Of a DNA stretch of 64,000 bases, positions 8,196 through 17,060 are shown piece by piece. Under the pieces are notes generated by a model. That model was given only the letters and a program-made list of their open reading frames with translations, ran no database searches and was not told where the DNA came from. The stretch covers positions 124,001 to 188,000 of the forward strand of contig NZ_SWJG01000008.1 in NCBI RefSeq assembly GCF_005870035.1, given 5' to 3'. The translations under genes were made by a program, and so were the position numbers. Each line of letters starts with the position of its first letter. The first letter of the stretch is position 1. The DNA is from Spirosoma lacussanchae (GTDB lineage Bacteria; Bacteroidota; Bacteroidia; Cytophagales; Spirosomataceae).

Positions 8196-10964
8196 TTACC
8201 GGATCTCGAACTGATAGCTGCCTGCCACAAGCGTATACTGACGACCCGGCCCACCTGGGTTTGTAGTTGGGCTTAACGGTCGCCCGTCTGCATACGCCTG
8301 CCCGTCCGTCAGGAAAAACGTAGCCGTTGAATTGGGGGGTATGGTGACCTGGTAAGTAATTCCCGAATCCGATCGGCGCCAGGCAGACCGGATTATTCCG
8401 TGCGGGCCCTGATGAGTGGCCTCAAAATGATCCAGGTTTTTTACAAAATTGGGTTTCAGAAGAATGTGCTTGAAACCGGGCGCGCTGGGGTCCGGTTTGA
8501 TACCACCCAAAGCTTTGAACATCCAGGCTCCGACTTCACCGAACATGATATGATTCAGGGAGATATCGCTTTTGGCATCGATGGGCCAGTTCTCGTATAG
8601 GGTAGTGGCTCCATTGGCTATCCACCAGCCCCAGGACGGAAAGGTTTCCTGCGCAGCGACCCGGTAGGCCAGATCGGCATGACCGTTGTCGCTGAGCGCA
8701 TTCAAGATGGTTTTGGTGCCAAGCAGGCCAACATCGATATGCGCCTGGTCAGCTTTGACCCGCTGAGCGAGTTGGAAAGCTACGGCCCCCGACAGGCCAT
8801 CGGGTACCAGGCCCCAGTGGAGCGGGGCGCTGAGTTCGGTTTGCAGCCCTGTCCCGTATCGGGCTGCTGTCTGGTTCAGGTATTTGGTGTTAATTGCCTG
8901 TCGGATGCGGGCCGCCAGGGATGAATAGTGAATGTAATCATCGGTTCGGTTGAGGATTCTGGCTATGTTGGCCAGGATGCGGGTATCCGTGTAGTAATAT
9001 ATCGACGAGGTCAGCTCAACGGGGGCTTTCGATTTTACGGGTACCCAGTCGCCCAGGCCCCAGCTGGTCAGGTTGTTGGGGCTAATGGATTCGAGGTGGT
9101 CAACGTACCGTTTAATGCCGTCATAGTTGTCGATCAGGATTTTTTTGTCGCCGTAAAAAAGGTACACGTTCCAGGGAATCAGCGCAATGGTGCTGGTCCA
9201 GTCGGGGCCGTTCCCCCAGTCGTATCCCCAGCCGCCGGTGGGTATAATCGAAGGCAGTACGCCGTTCGGCTGCTGTTCGTCGCGGTGATCGGCCAGCCAT
9301 TTTTCATAGATGGTGATGCCATCGTAGTTGTATAACCCGGTCTCAACGGCAATGTGGGCATCGCCGGTCCAGCCGTTTTTTTCCCGTTGTGGGCAGTCGG
9401 TCGGGTAGCCAAACAGGTTCGACAGGTACGAGTTGTTGGTTGCCTGCCAGATTTTGTTCAGCGTTGGGTTGGCCGAGTTCACCTGACCCGTAGCAGGCAC
9501 GTCGCTATGCATAAAATACCCCGTCAGACTCTGCTGGGTAAGCGTTACGGGTTGCGTACTGGTAACTTCAACGTACTGAAAGCCTTTGTAGTTGAAGTGG
9601 GGCATGAATGTTTCCTCACCCCGCCCGCTGAGCGTGATCAAATCGGTCTGGAACGGGTCGCTCTGATCGGTAGGTCGGTAATGCATGTCGATATTCGACT
9701 GGTCGGCCCGTCCGTCTTTCGTTAGTCGTTCGGCATGTTTCAGCCGGAGGGTTGTGCCTGCCGGCCCCTGCACACGAATCTGGCTGACCCCGGCTATGTT
9801 GCGGCCCAGGTCGAAGACGTAGGTCGTATCGTTTAGTTTGGTCAGGCTGCGGGCCGGAATCGCTTCAACGTTTCGGATCGGGTGCATGACCTGCGCCACG
9901 ATGTTGGCGGATGGGGCCGACCTGATTGTAGCGGCCTTCCAGTTCGTATCGTCAAAATTGATCTGATTCCAGCCGGGCTGCTCCAGGCGTGCGTCGTAAT
10001 GTTCGGCCGTGTAGATGCTGTTGAAGCGGATTGGACTAAGGCTTGTTTTCCAGTCTGTACCGGAGGATATCGTCTCAACGCTGCCATCGTCGTAGGTGAT
10101 CCGCAGATCGAGGCAGAAGGTGGGTCGGTTACGCCAGGGGGCTTTGTGAAAATTCCACACGGCCGTTGACTGGTGATTATACCAGCCATTCCCCAGCAAA
10201 ACGCCCAGCGCATTGGCACCAGCCCTAAGCTGTTTCGTTACGTCGTACGTAACATACAGAACCCGGCGGTCAAAGCGGGTGTACATGGGGTCGAGCCGGT
10301 GGTTGCCTATCCTTTGTCCGTTCAAATACAGCTCGTACAACCCGCCTGCCGCAATGTAAGCCCGGGCGCTCCGGACCGCCTTGCCCGTCTGAAAAACCTT
10401 CCGGAAGTAAGGGGCTGGTTTTATGGTCTCGTCGGCCCCGTCGCTGATCCAGGAACCCTGCCAGTTTTTCGGATGCATAAGGCCGGTTTCAAATCGGGCC
10501 GTTGCCGACGCATGTGGTTTGCCATCCTGATCCCAGGCCGTGACTCGCCAGAAATAAGTGGTAAACGGACGAAGGGGTTTTCCGGAATAGGTTACCAGCG
10601 TCTGGTCGGATGCCTGCCGGGCGGGTTGCCAGCTGTTGCCCGCTCCCCGGCCAGGTTCCAGCGAATCGGTGCTTACCGCTATCTGCCAGGCTGTTTGTCG
10701 GGCTCCCCGTCTTGTATCCTGTAGTCGCCACGAGAATCGGGGTGTTGTGGCATCGATACCAAGCGGATTGACCAGATGTTCCGTTTTCAGATCAATGGGT
10801 GTACCCGGGGTTTGTGCGCTTCCTGAAGTCATGAAGAACAGACTGGCCCAGCCGCCAATCAGGGTATGAATTAGTAACGAGGCCAGGCTTTTGGCGGCAC
10901 GCCCGGTTGCGCTAACCGTGCAAACTAAAAACGAAGTAAGTAGGGCAGGCAGGCAGTCAGTCAT
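8196..10964 (-). CDS. Alpha-L-rhamnosidase, GH78
   Basis: 922 aa, usual size for bacterial GH78. An N-terminal signal region ends near TSGSAQTPG (about residue 53); the exact start is uncertain. A fibronectin-like domain with PRFSWRL and TYFWRVTAWDQDGK is followed by carbohydrate-binding sandwich regions (ELYLNGQRIGNHRLDP) and the (alpha/alpha)6 catalytic barrel. The barrel holds DCPQREKNGWTGDAH, the conserved acidic catalytic segment. A C-terminal beta-sandwich follows. These inverting enzymes remove alpha-linked L-rhamnose from pectin, glycosides or exopolysaccharide, here outside the cytoplasm. It lies downstream of the oxidoreductase gene on the same strand but a terminator separates the two. 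Confidence 0.92.
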   Translation of the reverse strand: MTDCLPALLTSFLVCTVSATGRAAKSLASLLIHTLIGGWASLFFMTSGSAQTPGTPIDLKTEHLVNPLGIDATTPRFSWRLQDTRRGARQTAWQIAVSTDSLEPGRGAGNSWQPARQASDQTLVTYSGKPLRPFTTYFWRVTAWDQDGKPHASATARFETGLMHPKNWQGSWISDGADETIKPAPYFRKVFQTGKAVRSARAYIAAGGLYELYLNGQRIGNHRLDPMYTRFDRRVLYVTYDVTKQLRAGANALGVLLGNGWYNHQSTAVWNFHKAPWRNRPTFCLDLRITYDDGSVETISSGTDWKTSLSPIRFNSIYTAEHYDARLEQPGWNQINFDDTNWKAATIRSAPSANIVAQVMHPIRNVEAIPARSLTKLNDTTYVFDLGRNIAGVSQIRVQGPAGTTLRLKHAERLTKDGRADQSNIDMHYRPTDQSDPFQTDLITLSGRGEETFMPHFNYKGFQYVEVTSTQPVTLTQQSLTGYFMHSDVPATGQVNSANPTLNKIWQATNNSYLSNLFGYPTDCPQREKNGWTGDAHIAVETGLYNYDGITIYEKWLADHRDEQQPNGVLPSIIPTGGWGYDWGNGPDWTSTIALIPWNVYLFYGDKKILIDNYDGIKRYVDHLESISPNNLTSWGLGDWVPVKSKAPVELTSSIYYYTDTRILANIARILNRTDDYIHYSSLAARIRQAINTKYLNQTAARYGTGLQTELSAPLHWGLVPDGLSGAVAFQLAQRVKADQAHIDVGLLGTKTILNALSDNGHADLAYRVAAQETFPSWGWWIANGATTLYENWPIDAKSDISLNHIMFGEVGAWMFKALGGIKPDPSAPGFKHILLKPNFVKNLDHFEATHQGPHGIIRSAWRRSDSGITYQVTIPPNSTATFFLTDGQAYADGRPLSPTTNPGGPGRQYTLVAGSYQFEIR

Positions 10965-10992
10965 AACAGATTCGGGTGGTGATTGAGTAAAA

Positions 10993-11032
10993 AGCCCGTT
11001 GTAGGGGTCACAAAACCGACCTACAACGGGCT
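10993..11032 (-). terminator. Intrinsic terminator behind the oxidoreductase gene
   Basis: A 13-bp perfect stem (10993-11005 with 11020-11032). Read on the minus strand it is followed by TTTT. It lies 32 bp past the oxidoreductase stop and just before the rhamnosidase start, so the two genes are probably separate units. Confidence 0.8.
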
Positions 11033-11064
11033 AACGGATACGCTCCGGTTAATAGCAGTACTTG

Positions 11065-12408
11065 TTAGATACGGGGCTCCCAGCCATTTTCATACTCGCG
11101 GCTCCACAGCTTCATAGCCTCCCGATCCCGAACGTGTCCGTTGGTGGTGTCTACCTCTAGCGACTTATTGGTCCGGTACGCGATGTTGGCCAGATGGCAC
11201 AAGAGCGTGCTTTTGGCTCCTTCGTCGATGGGGGATGCCTGTTTGGCCTTACCCCGGATCGCTTCGAAGAAATTGACCACATGGCGGGTTGTCATATCGC
11301 CACCACCACCCAGCGCAGTACCCGCTTCCGAACCGCCCGACTTACTGGTCTTAACCGCTTTTCCTTCCCGGTTAAACAGGGTGTAGCCGTCGCGGTCGAC
11401 GTAGACGCTGCCGTTGCTGCCGTAGATAACCGTACCACGGTCACTGCCGTAGGTTTTATGGCCGTTGCGGCTTTTGCCATCCCATTTGATGATTTTGTTG
11501 CCGGGAAAGCGGAACGTGGCATCCATGGTATCGTACATGACCCACCCATCGGTTGGAAAAGCCCGTTTGGCAGCTTCTACCGCAACGTGTTCCGGGTATT
11601 CAACCTGGAGAGCCCAGCGGGCTACGTCCAGTTCGTGGGTAGCGTTATTGCCACTTTCGGCCGTCCCGTATTGCCAGCCATACCAGTGCCAGTTATAATC
11701 CCAGGTGTCGTGGGTGTAGGGGGTCCGGGGGGCAGGGCCCTGAAACAGTTCCCAGTCGAGTCCATCAGGAACGGGCGCCTTCTTCGCCACCGGCACCTCA
11801 CCCCGGGTGGCCGCGTAAAATGCAACGGCTTTGAAGGGGGTTCCAATGACGCCGTTGTGTATCTGGTTGATAATATCGATCGATTCGAGCGCCGACCGTT
11901 GCTGGTTACCCATCTGGATGATCTTGCCGTATTTTTTCTGGCATTCGATCAGGATTTCGCCCTCGCGGGGGTTATGGCTACAGGGCTTTTCTACGTACAC
12001 ATGTTTCCCGCCCTGAACGGCCATCCAGGTGCCGGGGGCATGCCAGTGGTCCGGAGTCGCGTTGAACAGGGCGTCGACCTGCTTGTCGGCTATGACTTTG
12101 CGGATGTCGTTCTCCAGCTTGGGCGCATACGAGATATGCTTCGAAAACTTTTGGGCACCCGACTCGCGCTGTTTCTTCATAACATCGCAGAGATAGACAA
12201 GCTCAACATTGCTGCTTTTCAGCGAGATCGGCTCGTAGTAGGCACTTAACCGCCGACCGAGCCCGATGATAGCCACGTTAATGCGCTCATTGGCACCGAT
12301 GATTTTTGCATAACTCTTGGCCGACATACCCGGGGCCAGTCCTCCCACCGACAGGCCAACGGTTCCCAGCGCTGTTTTTTTGATAAACTCTCGTCTTGAT
12401 GTATCCAC
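11065..12408 (-). CDS. Gfo/Idh/MocA-family oxidoreductase with Tat signal
   Basis: 447 aa. Residues 1-30 (SRREFIKKTALGTVGLSVGG) form a twin-arginine export signal, so the folded, cofactor-loaded protein is probably exported to the periplasm. The Rossmann nucleotide-binding motif is NVAIIGLGRR near residue 45. YVEKPCSHNPREGE is the family's substrate/cofactor-contact segment, and a C-terminal alpha/beta domain follows. Members oxidise or reduce sugars and inositols with NAD(P), and some (GH109) act as glycosidases. I cannot tell which substrate applies. A nearby TIM-barrel epimerase and GH78 suggest sugar metabolism. Confidence 0.85.
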   Translation of the reverse strand: MDTSRREFIKKTALGTVGLSVGGLAPGMSAKSYAKIIGANERINVAIIGLGRRLSAYYEPISLKSSNVELVYLCDVMKKQRESGAQKFSKHISYAPKLENDIRKVIADKQVDALFNATPDHWHAPGTWMAVQGGKHVYVEKPCSHNPREGEILIECQKKYGKIIQMGNQQRSALESIDIINQIHNGVIGTPFKAVAFYAATRGEVPVAKKAPVPDGLDWELFQGPAPRTPYTHDTWDYNWHWYGWQYGTAESGNNATHELDVARWALQVEYPEHVAVEAAKRAFPTDGWVMYDTMDATFRFPGNKIIKWDGKSRNGHKTYGSDRGTVIYGSNGSVYVDRDGYTLFNREGKAVKTSKSGGSEAGTALGGGGDMTTRHVVNFFEAIRGKAKQASPIDEGAKSTLLCHLANIAYRTNKSLEVDTTNGHVRDREAMKLWSREYENGWEPRI

Positions 12409-12563
12409 TCGATTAGCAATTAAGGTTCCTGTTAAGGGTCAGCCTGCTATGGTTACGCACAGGCCAACATGACTCTACCCGAAAACATTACTATAAGCCG
12501 TAATTGCTGATTTCTAATTGTTTTTGTCAGGGGAAACACGCCATTACCCTACTAATTGCCTGA

Positions 12564-14414
12564 TCAGGCGGGGAGATAAACGATGAAGGTTGCCCCTTCG
12601 TCTGGCTTGCTTTTGGCCGTGAGGGCACCGCCGTGATTTTCTACCACTCGCTGGCATATGGCTAGGCCAACGCCTGTTCCTTCAAATTCGCGGTTACCAT
12701 GCAGCCGCTGAAATACCTGAAAAATGCGGTCGAGGTACCTCTCGTCAAAGCCAATACCCTGATCAATCAAGCTGATCTGATGGTAGTAATCGGTGTGTTT
12801 GGCTGGCTTCAACGCTGTCGGTAATTCATCTGCCGGACAAGGCCGGTAGCGGATCTGAATCCGGGGTTGCCGGCTAAGCGGGGTAAACTTAATCGCGTTT
12901 GAGATCAGGTTTTGAAACAACTGAGATAGTTGGGATACATCTCCTTTTACCTGCGGCAATTCATCCACGCTCAGTTGAACCTGTCGTTCTTCTAGTTGCC
13001 ACGATAGGGTCTCCAGCACACCGGCCACAATATCAGTCAGGGAAACCAGCCCGAACGATTGCTGACGGGTGGCTATTCGCGAATACGCCAGCAAATCTTT
13101 GATCAATGTAGACATGCGCTCGCTGGCTGAACTCATACGCTGAAGATAATCCTGTCCTTCCCGGTCCAGAGTATCGGCATAGCGCTGTTTGAGCAGGCTG
13201 CTGAATTGCCTGATCTTGCGGAGGGGTTCCTGGAGGTCGTGGCTGGCTACATAGGCAAACTGCTGCAAATTGTCGTTTGAACGTTGTAAATCCCGATTGG
13301 CCAGTAACAGCTCCTGCGTGCGGGCCAGCACTCTATTTTCCAGCTCTACTGACAAATGGCGGTATTTTTCTTCCCGTTGTCGTAATGCAGTTTCGCTCCG
13401 CGAGCGTTCTACGGCTTCCCAGGTTCGCTCGGCGGTTTCTTCGATGAGTTGAACTTCAGCCGGGGTCCAGCTTCTGGGCAAGGAATCGTGAACGGATAAT
13501 ATGCCAATCAATTGGCCTGCTTTTCGCAAAGGCACACCAACCTGAGCCCTGATACCAACCTGTTCGTTCATCGCCCGTTCGGCGACAGATAGCGCAGGAT
13601 CGGCGGTAAGGTCGTTCATGACAATAGTCTGGCCAGCCTCTAAGCGCGCAACAACCGCCGGGCCGAAGTCAGCCATGACGAACTCTCCGGTCAGTTCGAT
13701 GACCCCCCGAACGTAGTTCGAGGTCACCATTACCGAACGTCCATCCTGACTTATTTCACCATAGTGTACCCGATTTGCCCCCAGGGTTTTGCCCAGCAGC
13801 TGAGCCGCCGTAGCCTGAATAACCTGCGGATCAATGAGCGGGCGCAGTAGATCACTCAATCGGAGTAGATAGGCGTGGCGAAATTCGAGTGTCTGAGTAG
13901 CCTCCAAACAAGTGACCAGTACGCCGTTAATTGTCCCCTCATCGGCCAGGGGGCTAAAGCAAAATGTTGCGTAGGTGGCCCCCAGGGGGTTATTGCCCGG
14001 AATTGGAAGTTTCTGACCGTCGATCCATTCAGCCCGGCCACCGGCCATACAGGTTTGGATTACGGGCCCTGCGTAGGGCCAGATGTCGGCCCAGCTTACG
14101 GTGGCTGGCTGTCCTAATGCTGCCGGATGGTTATTCAGGCTGCTAAACCCAGATCGGAATCCGTCATTGTAGATCGTTATCAGCTCCGGTCCCCACATAA
14201 TAAGCATGGGCGATCTAGTGGCAAGTACCATCTGAACAAGCGTACGCAGACTTGGTGACCAGTTACTGGGATCACCTAAGGGAGTTGTCGCCCACGAAAA
14301 GTTTCTGATTCGCTGACCCATCTCACCGCCACCGGCCAGGAAGGGGTAATCAGCGGGAATAAATACATTGTCCAAAATGATAGGCTGTACGGGTAGCAGA
14401 GACCAAAGGATCAC
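12564..14414 (-). CDS. PAS/GAF sensor histidine kinase
   Basis: 616 aa with no membrane segments, probably cytoplasmic. Residues 25-170 form a PAS-like region (SWATTPLGDPSNWSPSLRTL, then MLIMWGPELITIYNDGF). Residues 190-340 resemble a GAF domain. A coiled linker leads to a phytochrome-type HisKA domain with ASHDLQEPLRK (phospho-His), then HATPase_c with NLISNAIKFT, DQGIGFDE and GTGVGLAI. No partner regulator is next to it, so it is an orphan kinase. The ligand or signal cannot be read from the sequence. Confidence 0.88.
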   Translation of the reverse strand: MILWSLLPVQPIILDNVFIPADYPFLAGGGEMGQRIRNFSWATTPLGDPSNWSPSLRTLVQMVLATRSPMLIMWGPELITIYNDGFRSGFSSLNNHPAALGQPATVSWADIWPYAGPVIQTCMAGGRAEWIDGQKLPIPGNNPLGATYATFCFSPLADEGTINGVLVTCLEATQTLEFRHAYLLRLSDLLRPLIDPQVIQATAAQLLGKTLGANRVHYGEISQDGRSVMVTSNYVRGVIELTGEFVMADFGPAVVARLEAGQTIVMNDLTADPALSVAERAMNEQVGIRAQVGVPLRKAGQLIGILSVHDSLPRSWTPAEVQLIEETAERTWEAVERSRSETALRQREEKYRHLSVELENRVLARTQELLLANRDLQRSNDNLQQFAYVASHDLQEPLRKIRQFSSLLKQRYADTLDREGQDYLQRMSSASERMSTLIKDLLAYSRIATRQQSFGLVSLTDIVAGVLETLSWQLEERQVQLSVDELPQVKGDVSQLSQLFQNLISNAIKFTPLSRQPRIQIRYRPCPADELPTALKPAKHTDYYHQISLIDQGIGFDERYLDRIFQVFQRLHGNREFEGTGVGLAICQRVVENHGGALTAKSKPDEGATFIVYLPA

Positions 14415-14882
14415 TTACCCCTAAAAACGGGAGTGAAGATAGGTTTGAAGCGGGTAGTGGGTAAGCCCCCTTGTCTACAAAGTTATAGCGTTTTAGATAG
14501 AGTCTATATACTATATGCAAAGATCACAACCGTGTAATCGTAGTTCCCTGAAATTTCCTGAATAATCTCTGGCTGCACCTGCTTCATTTATTTTTAGTCA
14601 AATTTCGTACTCATTTCAAGAAAAAATTTAAAAAAAGCAATGCGTTAATTTGACGTATTTACAAATCTTCGTTTCATTTGTGTTGTCATATTGACGCAAT
14701 AGGAAATGTGTGTGTTTCAAAAGTCTGGTATTGAGAGGGAAAAGGGACGACCCACAAGCCGACTAAAGTCAGCACATATCTTCCCCACAAAAGTCCCTCC
14801 GGGCCGTTAGCCACCTTCAGGTCAAAACTCAGGAATAACCCATAATCAACAGCTGGTCAGACCAGTTTAATCAAAGCATACA
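14415..14882. other. 468-bp regulatory gap between divergent genes
   Basis: No gene. An exact TAnnTTTG -7 element on the minus strand (TAACTTTG, 14478-14485) could drive the histidine kinase, though no good -33 is seen. A plus-strand promoter-like sequence is listed separately. About 200 bp of leader precedes the TIM-barrel gene. Confidence 0.5.
14649..14680 (+). promoter_or_regulatory. Bacteroidota-type promoter candidate for the TIM-barrel gene
   Basis: TTTG at 14649-14652, 20 nt, then TTCATTTG at 14673-14680, which is one base off TAnnTTTG. The predicted transcript start near 14687 leaves a leader of nearly 200 nt. Confidence 0.45.
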
Positions 14883-15740
14883 ATGATTATATCCCGCAAA
14901 GATTTTCTCAGAACCAGTGCCCTGGCCCTGACCTTGCCTTATCTGAGTCAGGTAGACGTTTTTGCCAAACCGATCAAAAAAATTGGTCTTCAACTCTATA
15001 CCCTGCGCAATGAGTTAGGCAAGGATGTGGAGGGAACGCTGAAAAAAGTTGCCGACATTGGGTACCGGGAAGTAGAAACGTTTGGGTACGCTGGCGGAAA
15101 ATTTTTCGGCAAAACGCCCGCTGAGTTCAAGACGCTGCTTACCAGCCTTAATCTGACGTCGCCCAGCGGTCATTACATGCCTAATAACCTGAAAAAAGAC
15201 TGGAATGTTGCCGTGGAACATGCCGCCGGGATCGGGCAGAAATATATGATGTGCGCGTTTCTGTTCCCGCAGGACCGTAAAACGATCGACGATTACAAGA
15301 CGCTTTGCGACACCCTGAACACCGCCGGCGAGGTTTGTCAGAAGGCAGGTATTCAGTTCGGTTATCATAACCATGACTTCGAATTTGAGACGCTGGATGG
15401 GCAGGTGCCTTATCAGGTGATGCTGTCCGGTACCGATCCGAAACTGGTAAAAATGGAGCTGGATCTGTACTGGGCTATCCGGGCCGGCCAGGATCCTGTT
15501 GAGCTCTTTAGAAAGAATCCCGGCCGGTTCCCGCTCGTGCACCTGAAAGACATTGCTAAAACCGAGAAACGCGAATTTGCCGAAGTGGGTACCGGCTCAG
15601 TCGATTTTCAGCGTATCCTGGATGCCCATAAAACAGCCGGTATTCAACATTACTTCGTGGAGCAGGATGCAGTTGTGAAGGGTTCCCCGCTGGAAGCAAT
15701 CGCCATCAGTTACCAGAACGTGCAAAAACTACGCGTCTGA
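14883..15740 (+). CDS. Secreted sugar phosphate isomerase/epimerase-like TIM barrel
   Basis: 285 aa. The N-terminus (SRKDFLRTSALALTLP) is an export signal resembling a Tat signal but with RK instead of RR. The rest is an AP-endonuclease-2/xylose-isomerase-like TIM barrel: KKIGLQLYTLRNEL, DIGYREVETFGY, FGYHNHDFEF (metal-binding His/Glu region), MELDLYWAIRAGQDP, HLKDI and a final FVEQD. These metal enzymes isomerise or epimerise sugars or polyols, and exported members often accompany Gfo/Idh/MocA oxidoreductases, as seen 2.5 kb away. The substrate is unknown. Confidence 0.85.
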   Translation: MIISRKDFLRTSALALTLPYLSQVDVFAKPIKKIGLQLYTLRNELGKDVEGTLKKVADIGYREVETFGYAGGKFFGKTPAEFKTLLTSLNLTSPSGHYMPNNLKKDWNVAVEHAAGIGQKYMMCAFLFPQDRKTIDDYKTLCDTLNTAGEVCQKAGIQFGYHNHDFEFETLDGQVPYQVMLSGTDPKLVKMELDLYWAIRAGQDPVELFRKNPGRFPLVHLKDIAKTEKREFAEVGTGSVDFQRILDAHKTAGIQHYFVEQDAVVKGSPLEAIAISYQNVQKLRV

Positions 15741-15751
15741 TGCCGAGCGAT

Positions 15752-15777
15752 ACCTGCCGCAGATGGCTGCGGCAGGT
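15752..15777 (+). terminator. GC-rich hairpin after the TIM-barrel gene
   Basis: An 11-bp perfect stem (15752-15762 with 15767-15777) and ATGG loop, 12 bases past the stop. No long T-run follows, as is common in Bacteroidota. Confidence 0.65.
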
Positions 15778-15818
15778 TAGGAGGTTCTGTTCATGACCCG
15801 AGGCCCTACTATTAGCAG

Positions 15819-16601
15819 ATGAAGACGACTGACGACATAATTGATTTTGTCCTCTACGGCGGGCAGCGGCATTTGCCCCATCTGACAATCGACTGTGCTA
15901 TTCTGGGGTATCACGATCAGCAGCTGAAAATCTTGCTGGTTAAGCTGCACGGCTCAGATGGGTGGGGCTTGCCGGGCGGCTTTATCAGGAAGGACGAACG
16001 GTTTAGCGATGCGGCCAACCGGATACTGGCCGAGCGAACCGGTATAACAAACCTGTTTCTACAGCAATTTCATACCTTTGGCGATAGCCCTTACCGACAT
16101 CGGGAGCAGCGGGCCGAAGATCTGCAGCAGCTGGTAGGCGACTGGATCACCATTCGGGAAGACAATTGGCTCCTGGGGCGACAGATTTCTATCGGCTATT
16201 ACGCCCTTGTCGATTACGAGCAGGTAAGCGTACAAACAGACCTGATCGTTGAGGACTACAGCTGGTGGGATATTGCCGCCCTGCCCGCTCTGCTGTACGA
16301 CCACAACGATATGGTTGACAAGGCGCTGGAGACGATACGGCTTCAGCTTTACCACCAGCCGATCGGGGCCAGTTTACTCCCTAATCAGTTTACGCTACCC
16401 GAAATACATGTGCTTTACGAAACTCTGCTCGGCAAAACCCTCGATCGGCGCAACTTTCCGCGAAAGTTGTTTGCGCTCGGATTGCTGAACAAACTCGACG
16501 AGCAGCGGTCGATCGGTCCGCACCGGTCGCCCAACCTATACGAATTCAACCGGACCAATTACCAGAAGGCGCTGGAAGAAGGAATTGTACTGGTGATGTA
16601 A
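15819..16601 (+). CDS. NUDIX-domain transcriptional regulator (NrtR/AraR-like)
   Basis: 260 aa. Residues 20-165 form a NUDIX fold; residues 170-250 (FTLPEIHVLYETLLGKTLDR, NFPRKLFALGLL) form the winged-helix DNA-binding domain typical of NUDIX regulators. The Nudix box reads GFIRKDERFSDAANRILAER: the REUxEE core has become RILAER, with the first catalytic Glu replaced by Ile and the last by Arg. Hydrolysis is therefore unlikely and ligand sensing more likely. In Bacteroidota such regulators control arabinose or other sugar genes. It is probably transcribed on its own, near the sugar epimerase. Confidence 0.82.
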   Translation: MKTTDDIIDFVLYGGQRHLPHLTIDCAILGYHDQQLKILLVKLHGSDGWGLPGGFIRKDERFSDAANRILAERTGITNLFLQQFHTFGDSPYRHREQRAEDLQQLVGDWITIREDNWLLGRQISIGYYALVDYEQVSVQTDLIVEDYSWWDIAALPALLYDHNDMVDKALETIRLQLYHQPIGASLLPNQFTLPEIHVLYETLLGKTLDRRNFPRKLFALGLLNKLDEQRSIGPHRSPNLYEFNRTNYQKALEEGIVLVM

Positions 16602-17060
16602 ACCCGACGGCGGATCTACAGGCAGCGGGCTGGTTTATAAGTCACTAGCAGCCATCAAAACCATTCTTTTTACCTCTTTCCTGATTTACGTTTAAACGCG
16701 GCTGATCATGAAAAAAGTAAGTCTATTTTTTTCTGTTTTTATGCCTGGGCCGACAAAATTACCATCTACTTCGATACCGAACAGGCTGGCGAAATTGGCG
16801 CTGAACTGGCCAAAGTCGGTAACAACCATCTTAAAAGCCAGCTGATGAATATGTTTGCGTCAACCGACGTTCGGGGCAAAAACTAAGTAGTACATCTCCT
16901 GCCGTTTCTTTTTTACTTTACAGGGCCAGTCACCTACCTGCCAGACCGAGCGCTGGTACTCGAGGGTGGCTGGCTTCCGGCTTTCAGGCTGACCCGCCTG
17001 GCGACGTTTCTGCTCAGTCAGTGCAGTAGAACAATCCATACAAATTACCTTACTCAACTT
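16602..17060. other. 459-bp gap with a broken small ORF
   Basis: Apart from the broken ORF at 16708-16886, nothing supported is seen here. The last 170 bp before the esterase start look non-coding. Confidence 0.45.
16708..16886 (+). pseudogene. Broken small secreted ORF, restored by one base
   Basis: An ATG at 16708 opens with MKKVSLFF, a signal-peptide start, then leaves the coding frame at the T7 run at 16726-16732. One more T would join it to the frame reading AWADKITIYFDTEQAGEIGA and on to FASTDVRGKN, ending at a stop at 16884-16886. The product would be about 59 aa, with cleavage likely near AWA-DK. The 3' frame has amino-acid use like a real protein. The family is unknown. It may be a pseudogene, a homopolymer sequencing error or a slippage-controlled gene. 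Confidence 0.45.

Noticed and set aside
9842..10724. Long ORFs opposite or in other frames of the rhamnosidase gene
   Set aside because: They are shadows of the GH78 gene caused by high GC and carry no motifs of their own.
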